The notes under the pieces were generated by a model that worked only from the letters and a program-made list of their open reading frames with translations, searched no databases and had not been told where the DNA came from. This document shows positions 8,352-18,993 of a stretch of DNA of 63,566 bases, piece by piece. The stretch lies in the NCBI GenBank assembly GCA_003252385.1, contig QKEH01000018.1, positions 1 through 63,566 on the forward strand. Direction: 5' to 3'. Position 1 is the stretch's first letter. Every line of letters starts with the position of its first letter. The stretch is from Bacteroidota bacterium. GTDB taxonomy: Bacteria; Bacteroidota; Bacteroidia; Bacteroidales; UBA10428. Position numbers and translations under genes: made by a program.

Positions 8352-9935
8352 CTAGTAGACGATTTTATCGGCATAATCGTGCCAATTCTGAAGTACCTCG
8401 AGCGCCCTTTGATACGTTACATTACTTTCATTAACCACCTTATAAAACTCACCGGAGGTCCATAAATCGCGAGCAATATAGGCTTTCAGAAGAGTGGCTA
8501 TTCGTTCTTTGGAGATGGCAAATTCCGATTCGTTAAAAGGCAAATCTTTCGTTTCAGCATAACCGGTTAATTCCGCAAACAACTCATCCGTAATCTGATA
8601 GCCATTACAATAAAATTCAACACTCGGACATTGTTTAAGAATTTTATTCCGTTTTTTATCGACATAACTCAGAACAAACTGGTTCAATATCCCGGTTCGT
8701 ACCAAATCGCGATAGTAGTTTGAATATCCCATGGTGTCAATGGGTACAAATATATCGGGCATAATACCCCCGCCCCCAAAAACGGTGCGCCCATTGAGCA
8801 GTGTCTTATATTGTAGCGAATCGGAAAAACTAACACTGTCCGAGTGCCACACTTCACCATGTTCAAACCGGTTGGCAATTTCGTGCCGGTAGGCATCACG
8901 ATCGCTACTGTATGGCTTCTGAATTAAGCGCCCCGAAGGGGTATAATACCTTGCGGTAGTCAATCGAATCATGGAACCATCCAGCATTTCCATTTGACGC
9001 TGCACCAGTCCTTTTCCAAAGGAACGACGACCGATGATTACGCCACGATCCCAATCCTGAACCGCCCCTGAAACAATTTCACTGGCCGAAGCCGATCCTT
9101 CATCGATGAGAATGATCAGACGACCTTCTTCGAACAAGCCTTTTTTACTGGCAGGAAACTCCTGCCGGGGGCTTTTTAATCCTTCGGTATATACAATCAA
9201 CTTTTCATCATCGAGAAACTCATCGGACAGGGAGATGGCCATATCCAGATATCCACCCGCATTACCGGTAAGATCCAGTATCAAATCTTTGGCACCCTGT
9301 TTCTTCAATTTCGCACCTTCTTCAAGGAATTCATCCAGGGTAGTTCGTGCAAAACGGTTTAGTTTGATGTACGCAGTGGTTTCGTTAGCCATATAGGCGG
9401 CATCCAGACTGTATATTGGAATCTTGTCGCGTTCAATGGTAAAAACCAACAGCTCTTTTACATGTCGGCGCTGAACACTTACCGACACCATAGTGCCTTT
9501 TGGGCCACGTAGCAAATCGTATACTTTCTCGTTGGTGAGCCCTACCCCTGCGATGTTCTCTTCTTCCACCTTCACAATGCGATCGCCAGCCATAATACCC
9601 ACTTTCTCGGAAGGGCCTCCGGGTATGGCCGAAATCACAAAGAGCGTATCGTTGAGAATGTTAAAAGAAATACCAACCCCTTCAAAATTTCCCTGTAAGG
9701 GTTCATTCATCTTCTGAACATCTTCCTTGGTTATATAGGTTGAATGCGGATCAAGCTGCGATAAATGGTTTTTTATGGCTTCTTCCACCAAACCGGCAAT
9801 ATCCACCGAGTCAACATAGTAGTTATTCAGGTACTGAATAAACTGGTTATACTTCATGGTTTCGCGATACAACTGTTGTGCTATTGCGCTGTAACAAAGG
9901 AACAGGCTAAGGAAGAAGAAAAGGAATTTTTTCAT
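8352..9935 (-). CDS. S41 family C-terminal processing peptidase
   Basis: Periplasmic or envelope serine protease of 527 residues. A signal peptide is visible (MKKFLFFFLSLFLCYSAIAQ). A PDZ domain spans about residues 85-175. The catalytic serine lies in EGSASASEI near 282 and the general-base lysine in SFGKGL near 307, the Ser-Lys dyad of the tail-specific protease (Ctp/Prc) family. A C-terminal extension of about 150 residues is common in Bacteroidota members. It is the first gene of a minus-strand operon with pnuC two bases behind it. The substrate is not predictable from sequence. Confidence 0.93.
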   Translation of the reverse strand: MKKFLFFFLSLFLCYSAIAQQLYRETMKYNQFIQYLNNYYVDSVDIAGLVEEAIKNHLSQLDPHSTYITKEDVQKMNEPLQGNFEGVGISFNILNDTLFVISAIPGGPSEKVGIMAGDRIVKVEEENIAGVGLTNEKVYDLLRGPKGTMVSVSVQRRHVKELLVFTIERDKIPIYSLDAAYMANETTAYIKLNRFARTTLDEFLEEGAKLKKQGAKDLILDLTGNAGGYLDMAISLSDEFLDDEKLIVYTEGLKSPRQEFPASKKGLFEEGRLIILIDEGSASASEIVSGAVQDWDRGVIIGRRSFGKGLVQRQMEMLDGSMIRLTTARYYTPSGRLIQKPYSSDRDAYRHEIANRFEHGEVWHSDSVSFSDSLQYKTLLNGRTVFGGGGIMPDIFVPIDTMGYSNYYRDLVRTGILNQFVLSYVDKKRNKILKQCPSVEFYCNGYQITDELFAELTGYAETKDLPFNESEFAISKERIATLLKAYIARDLWTSGEFYKVVNESNVTYQRALEVLQNWHDYADKIVY

Positions 9936-10008
9936 AATAAAAGAGGTGACAGAGGAACAGGCTTAAAGCTAACAAATTGCAGATAATTATACTATTTATA
10001 CAGCATAA

Positions 10009-10030
10009 ATAGCCGGATGAGTCCGGCTAT
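10009..10030 (-). terminator. Hairpin downstream of guaA, probable terminator
   Basis: Perfect 9-bp stem ATAGCCGGA (10009-10017) with TCCGGCTAT (10022-10030) around a 4-base loop, 22 bases past the guaA stop on the minus strand. The T content that follows on that strand is only moderate (TTTATG), so termination may be partial, with readthrough to the S41 gene possible. Confidence 0.6.
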
Positions 10031-10051
10031 CCCTGATAAAACTATTGCTTG

Positions 10052-11581
10052 TTACTCCCATTCGATGGTAGCCGGCGGTTTCGAACTGATATCGTACACT
10101 ACGCGGTTTACTCCACGAACATTATTAATGATTTTATTGGAAATCTCCGCCAGAAATTCATAGGGCAGATGCGACCAGTCGGCAGTCATACCATCGGTTG
10201 ACGACACCGCGCGCAGTGCCACCACATTTTCGTAGGTGCGTTCATCGCCCATCACCCCAACCGATTGCACGGGAAGAAGAATGGCACCAGCCTGCCAAAC
10301 CCCATGGTATAAGTTATGATCTTTCAAGCCTTGAATGTAGATACTGTCAACTTCCTGCAACAAGGCCACTTTCTCCGGAGTAATATCTCCTAGTATGCGA
10401 ATGGCTAAACCCGGCCCCGGAAAGGGATGGCGATTGAGTATAATGTCATCAATTTGTAAGGCTCTGCCCACCCGGCGCACTTCATCCTTGAACAGCAGTT
10501 TAAGTGGCTCTACCACCTTCAGTTTCATGCGTTCGGGCAAACCGCCCACATTATGGTGCGATTTGATGGTGGCCGATGGCCCGTTAACTGAAACAGATTC
10601 AATAACATCCGGGTAAATCGTTCCCTGAGCCAGCCATTTTACATCCTGAATTTTATGTGCCTCCTGGTCAAAAACTTCGATAAAGTTTTTACCAATGCTT
10701 TTACGTTTCGTCTCCGGATCGGTAACGCCTTTCAGATCGTTCAGAAAGATGTGCTTTGCATTAACTCCGGTTACATTCAATCCCATGTGTTTGTATGATT
10801 CGAGAACTTTCTCAAACTCGTTTTTCCGTAGCAGTCCGTTATCCACAAAAATACAATGCAGGTTTTTACCAATAGCTTTGTGCAGAAGAATGGCAGCCAC
10901 GGAAGAATCCACCCCACCTGAAAGACCCAGAACCACCTTATCCTTACCCAGTTGATCCTGAAGAGCGGCAACGGTGCTTTCCACAAACGATGCCGGTGTC
11001 CAGTCCTGCTTGCATCCGCATATAGAAACCACAAAGTTTTTTAACAACTCCAATCCCTGGGTGGAGTGGTACACCTCAGGGTGAAACTGGATACCGTATG
11101 TAGGTTCTCCTTCGATATGATAGGCGCCCACTTTAACGTCCCGGGTACTACCAATAATCCGATACTTTTCAGGTAAGCTAACTATTGTATCGCCATGCGA
11201 CATCCACACCTGGCTTCCCGGGGTTATTCCTTCCAAAAGCGCGCTGGAAACATCAATATATTCCAGGTTAGCCCTTCCGTATTCGCGGTGTTTGGAAGGC
11301 AAAACCTCGCCTCCAAATTTCGAAGCCAGATATTGAGCCCCATAACATATTCCCAAAACCGGCACTTTACCTTTAATATTTTCCAAATGGGGTTCGGGAT
11401 GACCGGCATCGCGAACCGAACAAGGGCTGCCGGATAGAATTACACCCCGCACGGATGAATTCGTAACATCCACTTTATTGTAGGGATGTATTTCGCAATA
11501 CACATTTAACTCACGTATTCTGCGGGCAATTAGTTGCGTATACTGCGACCCGAAGTCCAGTATTAATATCATTTCCTGCAC
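10052..11581 (-). CDS. guaA: GMP synthase (glutamine-hydrolysing)
   Basis: Converts XMP, ATP and glutamine to GMP in purine synthesis; cytosolic homodimer. The 509-residue length is standard. The class I glutamine amidotransferase domain occupies residues 1-190, with nucleophile Cys79 in LGICYGAQ and the triad segment QFHPEVYHS. The ATP pyrophosphatase motif GLSGGVDSS lies near 222. The dimerisation domain ends with the family's closing residues TIEWE. The gene is downstream of rnz with a 75-base gap and ends at a hairpin. Confidence 0.98.
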   Translation of the reverse strand: MQEMILILDFGSQYTQLIARRIRELNVYCEIHPYNKVDVTNSSVRGVILSGSPCSVRDAGHPEPHLENIKGKVPVLGICYGAQYLASKFGGEVLPSKHREYGRANLEYIDVSSALLEGITPGSQVWMSHGDTIVSLPEKYRIIGSTRDVKVGAYHIEGEPTYGIQFHPEVYHSTQGLELLKNFVVSICGCKQDWTPASFVESTVAALQDQLGKDKVVLGLSGGVDSSVAAILLHKAIGKNLHCIFVDNGLLRKNEFEKVLESYKHMGLNVTGVNAKHIFLNDLKGVTDPETKRKSIGKNFIEVFDQEAHKIQDVKWLAQGTIYPDVIESVSVNGPSATIKSHHNVGGLPERMKLKVVEPLKLLFKDEVRRVGRALQIDDIILNRHPFPGPGLAIRILGDITPEKVALLQEVDSIYIQGLKDHNLYHGVWQAGAILLPVQSVGVMGDERTYENVVALRAVSSTDGMTADWSHLPYEFLAEISNKIINNVRGVNRVVYDISSKPPATIEWE

Positions 11582-11656
11582 GTACTTCTTTTTTCTTGAT
11601 TATTTCGTGCAAATATAGTTATTAATTGGTTTAGGAAGGCTTTGCCTGCAGCGCTT

Positions 11657-12589
11657 CTAAGAATTAAAACGCGACAACGGTACCTGAAACTGCATGAGTT
11701 CTCCGGCCACCGAAGTGTTGGAAAATACCGATTGAGCCTCGGCAAGTAGTTCTTCGTTACCCTTATACCGATTGGAAAAATGTCCGATAAGAAGTTGACC
11801 CGCATCGGACCATTGGGCCATTTGGGCTGCCTGCAAAGCAGTGGAATGTCCGGTAGCTTTGGCCAGTTTTTTATCGCGATCCAGGAAGGTGGCTTCGTGA
11901 TACAACAGATCTACCCCTTTAAGCAGCGCCGAATTTTTTTTATATACAGCCGTATCGGAGCAATAGGCAAACGATCGCTGACGGTAGGCAGGTTCGGTAA
12001 GTTCATTGTTCAACAACAGGGTGCCGTCCTCCAGGTGAATATCGGCGCCACTTTTAACTGACTGTATCTGATTAATAGATAATGCGTGCTTCCTGATCTG
12101 ATCGCCCCGGATATTCAACAAACGTTTCTTCTCTTTAAATAAGTAGCCAAAAGTAGGTACCCGATGTTTTAATGGAAAGGCAACCACTTCCAATACTTTA
12201 TCCTCATAGACCATCTGGTTCTTTCGCTCTGTCAGGGGATGAAATTGGATCTCAAAGGATAGTTCCTCGGCAAAATGCGTGGTAAAAAATTTCAGGAGAA
12301 GTTCTAATTCCTGCGGACCGTAAATATGAAGTGGGTACTTCCGGCCCAGCAAGTTAAAGGACGAAAGCAATCCCAGTAAACCAAAAACATGATCGCCATG
12401 GATATGGGATATAAAAATATGATTAATGGTTGAGAACTTAATTTTTGCCTTTCTGAGCTGGATTTGAGTGCCTTCGCCACAATCGATCAAAAAAAAACGC
12501 CCATGCACATTAAGTGCATGAGCGGTAGGAAATTTAGTTGACGTTGGCAAGGCAGAACTACTACCCAGCACCGTCAGCTCAAATATCAT
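11657..12589 (-). CDS. rnz: Ribonuclease Z
   Basis: Zinc-dependent endonuclease that trims tRNA 3' trailers. The 310-residue protein has the beta-lactamase-fold motif SHIHGDH (His62, His64, Asp66, His67) and the long-form start FELTVLGSSSALPT typical of ElaC-type enzymes. Further metal ligands are visible in YCSDTAVY and YHEATF. It is 17 bases downstream of a STAS gene and 75 bases upstream of guaA, all on one strand behind rpsA. Confidence 0.95.
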   Translation of the reverse strand: MIFELTVLGSSSALPTSTKFPTAHALNVHGRFFLIDCGEGTQIQLRKAKIKFSTINHIFISHIHGDHVFGLLGLLSSFNLLGRKYPLHIYGPQELELLLKFFTTHFAEELSFEIQFHPLTERKNQMVYEDKVLEVVAFPLKHRVPTFGYLFKEKKRLLNIRGDQIRKHALSINQIQSVKSGADIHLEDGTLLLNNELTEPAYRQRSFAYCSDTAVYKKNSALLKGVDLLYHEATFLDRDKKLAKATGHSTALQAAQMAQWSDAGQLLIGHFSNRYKGNEELLAEAQSVFSNTSVAGELMQFQVPLSRFNS

Positions 12590-12606
12590 GGATTCGAATC
12601 AGAAAA

Positions 12607-12957
12607 TTAGCTTCTCGCAGTAGCAATCAGATCGACACCTTCCTCGATGGTATTGGTAATATTTAATACTGTATCGAGTTGGGAAATGGTAATCAGGCGT
12701 TCCACTGCATCATTCAGCCCGGTAAGTACGAACGTTCCGCTGGCATTCTTGCATAACCTGTTAGCCACCAATATGGCACTTAAACCCGATGAATCGCAAT
12801 ACCGGCATTTACTCAGATCAAGAATGATATTCTTTTCTCCATTACCCGATATGAGCACCAACTCCGATTTCAGGGTGGGTGCAATATGCGTATCCAGTTT
12901 TTCTTCCAGTACCTGGATTAAAGTGTGATTGTCTTGCTTCTCTATTTTGAACTCCAT
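12607..12957 (-). CDS. STAS domain anti-sigma-factor antagonist
   Basis: Stand-alone STAS protein of 116 residues resembling SpoIIAA/RsbV. It carries the canonical phosphorylation turn CDSSGLSAIL with Asp55, Ser56, Ser57 and Gly58, so it can in principle be switched by a serine kinase of the RsbW type. It lies between rpsA (23 bases upstream) and rnz (17 bases downstream). No RsbW-like kinase is adjacent; the nearest GHKL kinase of this type in the window is the SiaB homologue at 5.3-5.9 kb, and a link between them is only a possibility. Confidence 0.87.
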   Translation of the reverse strand: MEFKIEKQDNHTLIQVLEEKLDTHIAPTLKSELVLISGNGEKNIILDLSKCRYCDSSGLSAILVANRLCKNASGTFVLTGLNDAVERLITISQLDTVLNITNTIEEGVDLIATARS

Positions 12958-12980
12958 ATTGAAAAGTTTTTATAAATATA

Positions 12981-14903
12981 TTACTTTTCAGTTGAATCTG
13001 AACTTTTTTCTGATTTTTGTTTTTCAGCATTTTCCATCTCTTCCTTCAAAGCAGCCAGGTCAGATACATCGCCCAGAGTGGTTTTCTCTAAACTGGCTTT
13101 CAGTTTCTTAGTTGCTTTTTTGGTAGCTGCAGAAGCTGCCTTTCTTTCTGCCTCTTCGGCCGATTTTTGATCTTCCTCGAAGGCTCTTGTATGTGAAAGT
13201 ACGATTTTCTTGGCAGATTTTGAAAATTCTACTACTCTAAATGTGAGTTTTTCATCCAATTTAGCAGTAGTTCCATCTTCCTTCACCAGGTTACGGGGTG
13301 TTACGAAGCCCTCAACACCATATTGAAGAGCCACTACTGCACCTTTATCCATCACTTCAGTAATGGTTCCTTCGTGATCGGATCCAACGGTGAAGATGGT
13401 CTCAAATACATCCCAGGGATTCTCTTCGAGTTGTTTGTGTCCGAGGCTCAAACGACGGTTTTCAACATCGATTTCAAGAACCACTACTTCAATTTCATCG
13501 CCAATGTTGGTAAACTCGGCAGGATGCTTGATTTTCTTAGTCCAGGACAGATCCGATATATGAATTAATCCATCTACGCCTTCTTCAATTTCCACAAACA
13601 CTCCAAAGTTGGTGAAATTGCGAACTTTAGCGGAATGCTTGGAATTGATAGCATATTTTGACTGAATATTTTCCCATGGATCGGTTTTGAGCTGTTTCAT
13701 ACCCAGTGACATTTTACGCTCTTCGCGATCGAGGGTAAGAACCTGTGCTTCCACTTCGTCGCCTACACTTAGGAACTCCTGTGCGCTGCGCAGGTGTTGC
13801 GACCAAGACATTTCAGACACGTGGATAAGACCTTCAACGCCGGTAGCAATCTCCACAAATGCACCGTAGTCGGCCATTACAACCACTTTACCTTTTACTT
13901 TGTCGCCCACTTTAAGATTGGCATCCAGTGAGTCCCATGGATGAGCGGTAAGTTGTTTCAAACCTAAAGCGATACGTTTTTTATCGTCATCGAAATCCAG
14001 GATAACTACCTGAAGTTTCTGGTCGAGTTGAACGATTTCTTCGGGATGATTTACGCGACCCCAGCTAAGGTCGGTGATATGAATAAGTCCGTCCACACCA
14101 CCCAGGTCGATAAATACACCGTAGGAGGTAATGTTTTTGACGGTACCTTCAAGAATTTGCCCTTTCTCAAGTTTGGCAATGATTTCTTTTTTCTGTTGTT
14201 CCAGTTCGGCTTCGATAAGTGCCTTGTGCGATACCACCACGTTTTTGAACTCCTGATTGATTTTAACCACTTTGAATTCCATGGTTTTTCCTACAAAGAT
14301 ATCGTAGTCGCGGATCGGCTTAACGTCGATTTGCGATCCGGGCAGGAAGGCTTCAATTCCGAATACATCTACAATCATACCGCCTTTGGTACGGCATTTA
14401 ATGTAACCGGTAATAATTTCATCTTTTTCAAGCGACTCGTTAACACGATCCCAGGATTTAAGGGCACGTGCTTTTTTATGCGAAAGCAGCAGTTGACCTT
14501 TTTTGTCTTCCTGGCTTTCTACAAATACTTCCACTACATCGCCAGGTTTCAGATTGGGGTTGTAACGGAATTCATTTACACCCACTACACCTTCGGATTT
14601 GTAACCAATATTGATTACCACCTCGCGTTTGTTCAGGGAAATTACGGTACCATTTACCACTTCGTTTTCTGCGATGATCGAAAGGGTTTCGTCGTACATT
14701 TTAGCAAACTCATCGCGTTTACCGCCGGAATACATAGCGTTCTCGCTGGCATAACTATCCCAGTCGAAGTTGGGATCGGGTTGCGTGGCGGCAGCAGGTG
14801 CGGTTCCTTTTTTGGTTGAAGATTTCGGTTTTTCTACCTGGTTTTCCTGAGCTCCAGCAGACAGAGCTTGCTCTTCTACTGATTTTTGTTCTTGTTCTGA
14901 CAT
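12981..14903 (-). CDS. rpsA: 30S ribosomal protein S1
   Basis: Ribosomal mRNA-binding protein of 640 residues. Six S1 RNA-binding repeats can be counted from about residue 80 to 560. The strongest are the third to fifth, each with a core like YGVFIDLGGVDGLIHITDLSW split by variable spacers. The N-terminus is acidic and Ala/Thr-rich with low complexity. The C-terminus is a Lys/Ala/Glu-rich probable coiled coil with KKATKKLKASLE, common in Bacteroidota S1. It is the first gene of a minus-strand cluster with the STAS gene, rnz and guaA behind it. Confidence 0.96.
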   Translation of the reverse strand: MSEQEQKSVEEQALSAGAQENQVEKPKSSTKKGTAPAAATQPDPNFDWDSYASENAMYSGGKRDEFAKMYDETLSIIAENEVVNGTVISLNKREVVINIGYKSEGVVGVNEFRYNPNLKPGDVVEVFVESQEDKKGQLLLSHKKARALKSWDRVNESLEKDEIITGYIKCRTKGGMIVDVFGIEAFLPGSQIDVKPIRDYDIFVGKTMEFKVVKINQEFKNVVVSHKALIEAELEQQKKEIIAKLEKGQILEGTVKNITSYGVFIDLGGVDGLIHITDLSWGRVNHPEEIVQLDQKLQVVILDFDDDKKRIALGLKQLTAHPWDSLDANLKVGDKVKGKVVVMADYGAFVEIATGVEGLIHVSEMSWSQHLRSAQEFLSVGDEVEAQVLTLDREERKMSLGMKQLKTDPWENIQSKYAINSKHSAKVRNFTNFGVFVEIEEGVDGLIHISDLSWTKKIKHPAEFTNIGDEIEVVVLEIDVENRRLSLGHKQLEENPWDVFETIFTVGSDHEGTITEVMDKGAVVALQYGVEGFVTPRNLVKEDGTTAKLDEKLTFRVVEFSKSAKKIVLSHTRAFEEDQKSAEEAERKAASAATKKATKKLKASLEKTTLGDVSDLAALKEEMENAEKQKSEKSSDSTEK

Positions 14904-15083
14904 TTAAAAATCAATTAATTAATAAGTTAGACATTATATTGCTTATAAATCAGGCGGCGAATTTACAATTTTAACCCTTAAAATGCCAGCTATTCATCAA
15001 AATAATCGACCCTTCGAGGTCAAGCAAAGTGAATTTCCATAAAAAAAGAATGCATTTCGGTTTTTTTTTATGGGCAGCACCCC

Positions 15084-15091
15084 TATTTTTG
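15084..15091 (+). promoter_or_regulatory. Candidate -7 box of the nucleotide-sugar operon
   Basis: TATTTTTG matches TAnnTTTG, 93 bases before the ugd start. No TTTG at the right -33 spacing; the upstream stretch is a T run. It sits in the 281-base gap between the divergent rpsA and ugd genes. Confidence 0.45.
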
Positions 15092-15184
15092 GCTTCGAAA
15101 AAACCAACCACGATTCAAAAGTGTAGCATGTGAGCTGCTGCCTTTAGGAATCATCAACTAAATGAACCACTAAGACAGCGTATT

Positions 15185-16507
15185 ATGAAAATAGCGATCA
15201 TCGGCACAGGATATGTTGGACTGGTTACCGGAACCTGCATTGCCGAAACCGGAGTTGACGTAGTATGCGTTGACATTGATGAAAAGAAAATTGAGAATCT
15301 AAAAAAAGGTATTCTGCCTATATATGAACCGGGTTTAAAACCTTTGGTAGAACGTAATGTTGAAAAAGGACGTTTGAAATTCAGCACCAACCTGAAAGCC
15401 AATATCGATGGATGTGAGGCCGTATTTATTGCGGTGGGCACTCCTCCTGACGAAGATGGAAGTGCCGATTTAAAATACGTACTGGCCGTAGCCCGGGAAA
15501 TTGGTGAATCCATGACGGATTATCTGGTGGCAATTACGAAAAGTACCGTTCCCATAGAAACTTCCAGAAAGGTTAAAAGTGCCATTCAGTGCGAACTGGA
15601 TAAACGCAACTCCAAGCTAACTTTCGATGTGGCATCGAACCCTGAGTTTTTAAAAGAAGGATCGGCCGTAGATGATTTTATGAAGCCCGATCGGATTGTA
15701 GTGGGTGTGGAATCGGAACGTGCTGAAAAAATTATGAAACGTCTCTATAAGCCGTTCATCCTTAACGGGCATCCCTTACTTTTCATGGATATTCCTTCGG
15801 CCGAAATGACCAAATATGCAGCCAACTCGCTACTGGCAACAAAAATCAGTTTTATGAACGATATTGCCAACCTGTGCGAAATTGTTGGTGCCGATGTAGA
15901 TTCGGTGCGTAAAGGCATTGGATCCGATCCGCGCATCGGATCAAAATTCATCTACCCTGGGGCAGGTTATGGCGGGTCCTGTTTCCCGAAGGACGTAAAA
16001 GCCCTGGTTAAAACCGGTTTGGAGCGCAACTATCCCCTACGCATCCTGGAAGCCGTAGAAGCCGTGAACAACGATCAGAAACAGGTGCTTTTTAATAAGC
16101 TGAACGATTATTTCGGCGGACGGCTTGGCGGCAAAGTAATTGGCCTATGGGGCCTCTCCTTTAAACCCAATACCGACGACATGCGCGAAGCTCCTTCACT
16201 TAGCTTAATTGAGAAACTGACAGAAGCCGGAGCCACCGTAAAAGCATACGATCCCGTTGCCATGGAAGAAGCCAGCCGTATTATGGACAATACTGTAGTC
16301 TACTGTAAAGAAATGTACGATGCAGCCGACGAGGCAGATGCCCTGGTTCTGATTACCGAATGGTCGGAGTTTCGCACCCCCAATTACAGTATATTATCCA
16401 AACTATTAAAGAACAGGGTAGTGTTCGATGGCCGTAACATCTACGACCCTTCAGAAATGCAGGAAAACGGCTTTGACTACCACTGCATTGGACGCCCCAA
16501 AAGATAA
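15185..16507 (+). CDS. ugd: UDP-glucose 6-dehydrogenase
   Basis: Oxidises UDP-glucose to UDP-glucuronate with two NAD+; cytosolic, 440 residues. The Rossmann motif GTGYVG is at residues 7-12, the segment STVPIETS follows the first domain, and the catalytic cysteine lies in YGGSCFPKD near residue 265. The C-terminal UDP-binding domain contains GLSFKPNTDDMREAPS. It is the first gene of a five-gene plus-strand operon and supplies the substrate for the UDP-xylose synthase nine bases downstream. Confidence 0.97.
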   Translation: MKIAIIGTGYVGLVTGTCIAETGVDVVCVDIDEKKIENLKKGILPIYEPGLKPLVERNVEKGRLKFSTNLKANIDGCEAVFIAVGTPPDEDGSADLKYVLAVAREIGESMTDYLVAITKSTVPIETSRKVKSAIQCELDKRNSKLTFDVASNPEFLKEGSAVDDFMKPDRIVVGVESERAEKIMKRLYKPFILNGHPLLFMDIPSAEMTKYAANSLLATKISFMNDIANLCEIVGADVDSVRKGIGSDPRIGSKFIYPGAGYGGSCFPKDVKALVKTGLERNYPLRILEAVEAVNNDQKQVLFNKLNDYFGGRLGGKVIGLWGLSFKPNTDDMREAPSLSLIEKLTEAGATVKAYDPVAMEEASRIMDNTVVYCKEMYDAADEADALVLITEWSEFRTPNYSILSKLLKNRVVFDGRNIYDPSEMQENGFDYHCIGRPKR

Positions 16508-16516
16508 TTTTTCCGA

Positions 16517-17461
16517 ATGAAGCGAATAACAAAAAAAATTCTGGTGACCGGTGGTGCAGGCTTTGTTGGCTCCCACCTTTGCGAAAGGCTGCTAAAAGAG
16601 GGGAATGAAGTAATTTGTCTGGACAATTACTACACCGGCTCCAAACGCAACATTATCCATTTGTTGAACCATCCCTATTTCGAACTGATCCGTCACGACA
16701 TTACCTCGCCATATTTTATCGAAGTAGATGAAATTTATAATCTGGCTTGTCCGGCATCGCCGGTGCATTACCAGTTCAATCCCATAAAAACGGTAAAAAC
16801 CTCCGTGATGGGTTCGGTGAACATGTTGGGATTGGCCAAAAGGATTCATGCTAAGATATTACAAGCTTCGACCAGTGAAGTGTATGGCGACCCAGATATT
16901 CATCCCCAACCGGAATCGTACTGGGGCAATGTAAATCCCATTGGCCGGCGTTCCTGCTACGATGAGGGTAAGCGTTGCGCCGAAACCCTCTTCATGGATT
17001 ATTACTATCAGAATAAGGTTAGGGTAAAGATTGTGCGCATTTTTAATACCTACGGCCCCAAGATGCACCCCAACGATGGCCGTGTGGTATCCAACTTTAT
17101 CATGCAGGCACTGCGGAACGAAGACATTACCATTTATGGAGATGGTTCCCAAACGCGCAGCTTTCAGTATGTCGATGATTTAATTGAAGGCATGATAAAA
17201 ATGATGGCCACCCCGGATGATGTTACCGGCCCGATCAATATTGGCAATCCCAACGAATTTACCATATTGCAGCTGGCTCATGAAGTAATCCGCCTGACCG
17301 GTTCCAAATCCAAACTTATACATAAGCCCCTGCCTGCCGATGACCCCACCCAGCGCCAACCGGATATCACCCGGGCAAAAAATATCCTGAACTGGCAGCC
17401 TACCATTCAACTGGAAGATGGCCTAATAAAAACCATAAATTATTTTAAAACCCATGTATAA
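16517..17461 (+). CDS. uxs: UDP-glucuronate decarboxylase (UDP-xylose synthase)
   Basis: Extended short-chain dehydrogenase of 314 residues that converts UDP-glucuronate to UDP-xylose. The NAD-binding motif GGAGFVGSH starts at residue 12. The catalytic Tyr-x-x-x-Lys is in SCYDEGKR, and TSEVYGDP and IFNTYGPKM are the usual signatures of the Uxs group. The segment [13 protein letters not shown] is characteristic of Uxs compared with GalE or RfbB. It is placed between ugd and rfbA with gaps of 9 bases on each side. RfbB activity is considered unlikely because of these Uxs signatures. Confidence 0.92.
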   Translation: MKRITKKILVTGGAGFVGSHLCERLLKEGNEVICLDNYYTGSKRNIIHLLNHPYFELIRHDITSPYFIEVDEIYNLACPASPVHYQFNPIKTVKTSVMGSVNMLGLAKRIHAKILQASTSEVYGDPDIHPQPESYWGNVNPIGRRSCYDEGKRCAETLFMDYYYQNKVRVKIVRIFNTYGPKMHPNDGRVVSNFIMQALRNEDITIYGDGSQTRSFQYVDDLIEGMIKMMATPDDVTGPINIGNPNEFTILQLAHEVIRLTGSKSKLIHKPLPADDPTQRQPDITRAKNILNWQPTIQLEDGLIKTINYFKTHV

Positions 17462-17470
17462 TTATTTAGT

Positions 17471-18355
17471 ATGAAAGGCATTATACTGGCCGGAGGTTCC
17501 GGCACCCGGCTCTACCCAATTACCGGCACCATTTCAAAGCAAATACTTCCGGTATACGATAAACCCATGATCTACTACCCGCTTTCCGTACTGATGCTGG
17601 CCGGAATACGCGAAATACTGGTCATTAGCACCCCGGACGATCTGCCATTGTTTCAGAAACTACTCAACGACGGATCGCAGTTTGGACTGCAGATATCGTA
17701 TGCCGAACAACCCCGGCCCGATGGCTTGGCGCAAGCTTTTATTATCGGCGAAGAGTTCGTAGGTAACGATAAGGTATGTCTGGTCTTGGGCGACAATATC
17801 TTTTACGGTCACGGTTTTGGAAAAGAACTTATTAAACTGGCCGATTTCGAAGATGGAGCCGTAGTGTTCGGTTACTATGTGAACGACCCGGAACGCTATG
17901 GAGTGGTAGAATTCGATAAGGAACTAAGAGCCATAAGCCTGGAAGAAAAGCCGGTCGAACCCAAATCGAATTATGCCGTTACCGGACTGTATTTCTATAG
18001 CAACGATGTAATTCAGAAAGCCAAAAATTTAAAGCCTTCGGCACGAGGAGAGCTGGAGATTACCGATCTCAACAAGCTTTACCTGCAAGAAAACCGCCTC
18101 AATGTGAAAATACTGGGACGGGGCATGGCCTGGCTGGACACCGGCACCCACGAAAGCCTGGTGCAGGCATCCAATTACATTTATACCATTGAGAAACGCC
18201 AGGGATTAAAAATATCATGCCCCGAGGAAATTGCCTTTAAACGCGGTTTTATTGACCGTGAACAACTAATAAAACTGGCCACTCCGCTGAAAAAGAACCA
18301 GTACGGCCAATATCTTTTAAAACTGGCCGACAATAAAATTATCACCTTCGACTAA
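17471..18355 (+). CDS. rfbA: Glucose-1-phosphate thymidylyltransferase
   Basis: First enzyme of dTDP-rhamnose synthesis, making dTDP-glucose from glucose 1-phosphate and dTTP. The 294-residue protein has the nucleotidyltransferase motif [11 protein letters not shown] at residues 8-18, [12 protein letters not shown] with the metal-binding Asp, and the lysine-bearing [19 protein letters not shown]. It is third in the operon, followed after 8 bases by rfbC. The dehydratase RfbB that should use its product is not in this window. Confidence 0.97.
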   Translation: MKGIILAGGSGTRLYPITGTISKQILPVYDKPMIYYPLSVLMLAGIREILVISTPDDLPLFQKLLNDGSQFGLQISYAEQPRPDGLAQAFIIGEEFVGNDKVCLVLGDNIFYGHGFGKELIKLADFEDGAVVFGYYVNDPERYGVVEFDKELRAISLEEKPVEPKSNYAVTGLYFYSNDVIQKAKNLKPSARGELEITDLNKLYLQENRLNVKILGRGMAWLDTGTHESLVQASNYIYTIEKRQGLKISCPEEIAFKRGFIDREQLIKLATPLKKNQYGQYLLKLADNKIITFD

Positions 18356-18363
18356 GCTACCGT

Positions 18364-18918
18364 ATGCAAGTAATAAAAACATCGATCCCCGATTTAAATA
18401 TCATTGAACCTAAAGTATTTACCGACAGTAGGGGTTACTTTTTTGAAGCCTACAACCAGGAAGTTCTTGAAAAACAAAGCATCACCTACAGGTTCGTACA
18501 GGACAATCAATCCAAATCAGGGTATGGGGTAATTCGAGGATTGCATTATCAGCTAAATCCAAAAGCACAAACCAAACTGGTACGAGTACTTGAAGGAACC
18601 ATTTTTGATGTAGCTGTAGATGTGCGTCAAGGCTCTCCCACTTTCGGCCGCTGGTTTGGGGTGGAACTCTCGGCAGAAAACCGCAAACAGTTGCTAATCC
18701 CAAAAGGCTTTGCTCATGGTTTCGCCGTATTGAGCGAAACAGCCGTAGTGCTCTACAAGTGCGATGAACTGTACGCCCCGGAATGCGATGCCGGCATCCG
18801 ATTCGACGACCCCACATTGAATATCAACTGGGGTATTCCTTCCAACAAGATCGTTCTTTCGGAGAAAGATAGCAAGTTGCCAACCTTCAACGATGCCAGG
18901 AACAACTTTGAATTGTAA
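18364..18918 (+). CDS. rfbC: dTDP-4-dehydrorhamnose 3,5-epimerase
   Basis: Cupin-fold epimerase of 184 residues, the third step toward dTDP-rhamnose. Motifs include FTDSRGYFFEAYN, QDNQSKSGYGVIRGLHYQ with the catalytic His near residue 62, and LIPKGFAHGF. The catalytic Tyr is likely in YKCDELYAPECD. It lies 8 bases behind rfbA and 75 bases before rfbD. Confidence 0.97.
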   Translation: MQVIKTSIPDLNIIEPKVFTDSRGYFFEAYNQEVLEKQSITYRFVQDNQSKSGYGVIRGLHYQLNPKAQTKLVRVLEGTIFDVAVDVRQGSPTFGRWFGVELSAENRKQLLIPKGFAHGFAVLSETAVVLYKCDELYAPECDAGIRFDDPTLNINWGIPSNKIVLSEKDSKLPTFNDARNNFEL

Positions 18919-18993
18919 TTCCCCACACTTCAACTCTTGCTGTATCCAACTTAATTCTCCAATACCGCATATTAACTTCTTTAATTCAATAGT

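Noticed and set aside
14028-14819. 263-codon open frame on the plus strand
   Set aside because: Antisense to rpsA with composition typical of a reversed S1 gene and no recognisable domain.
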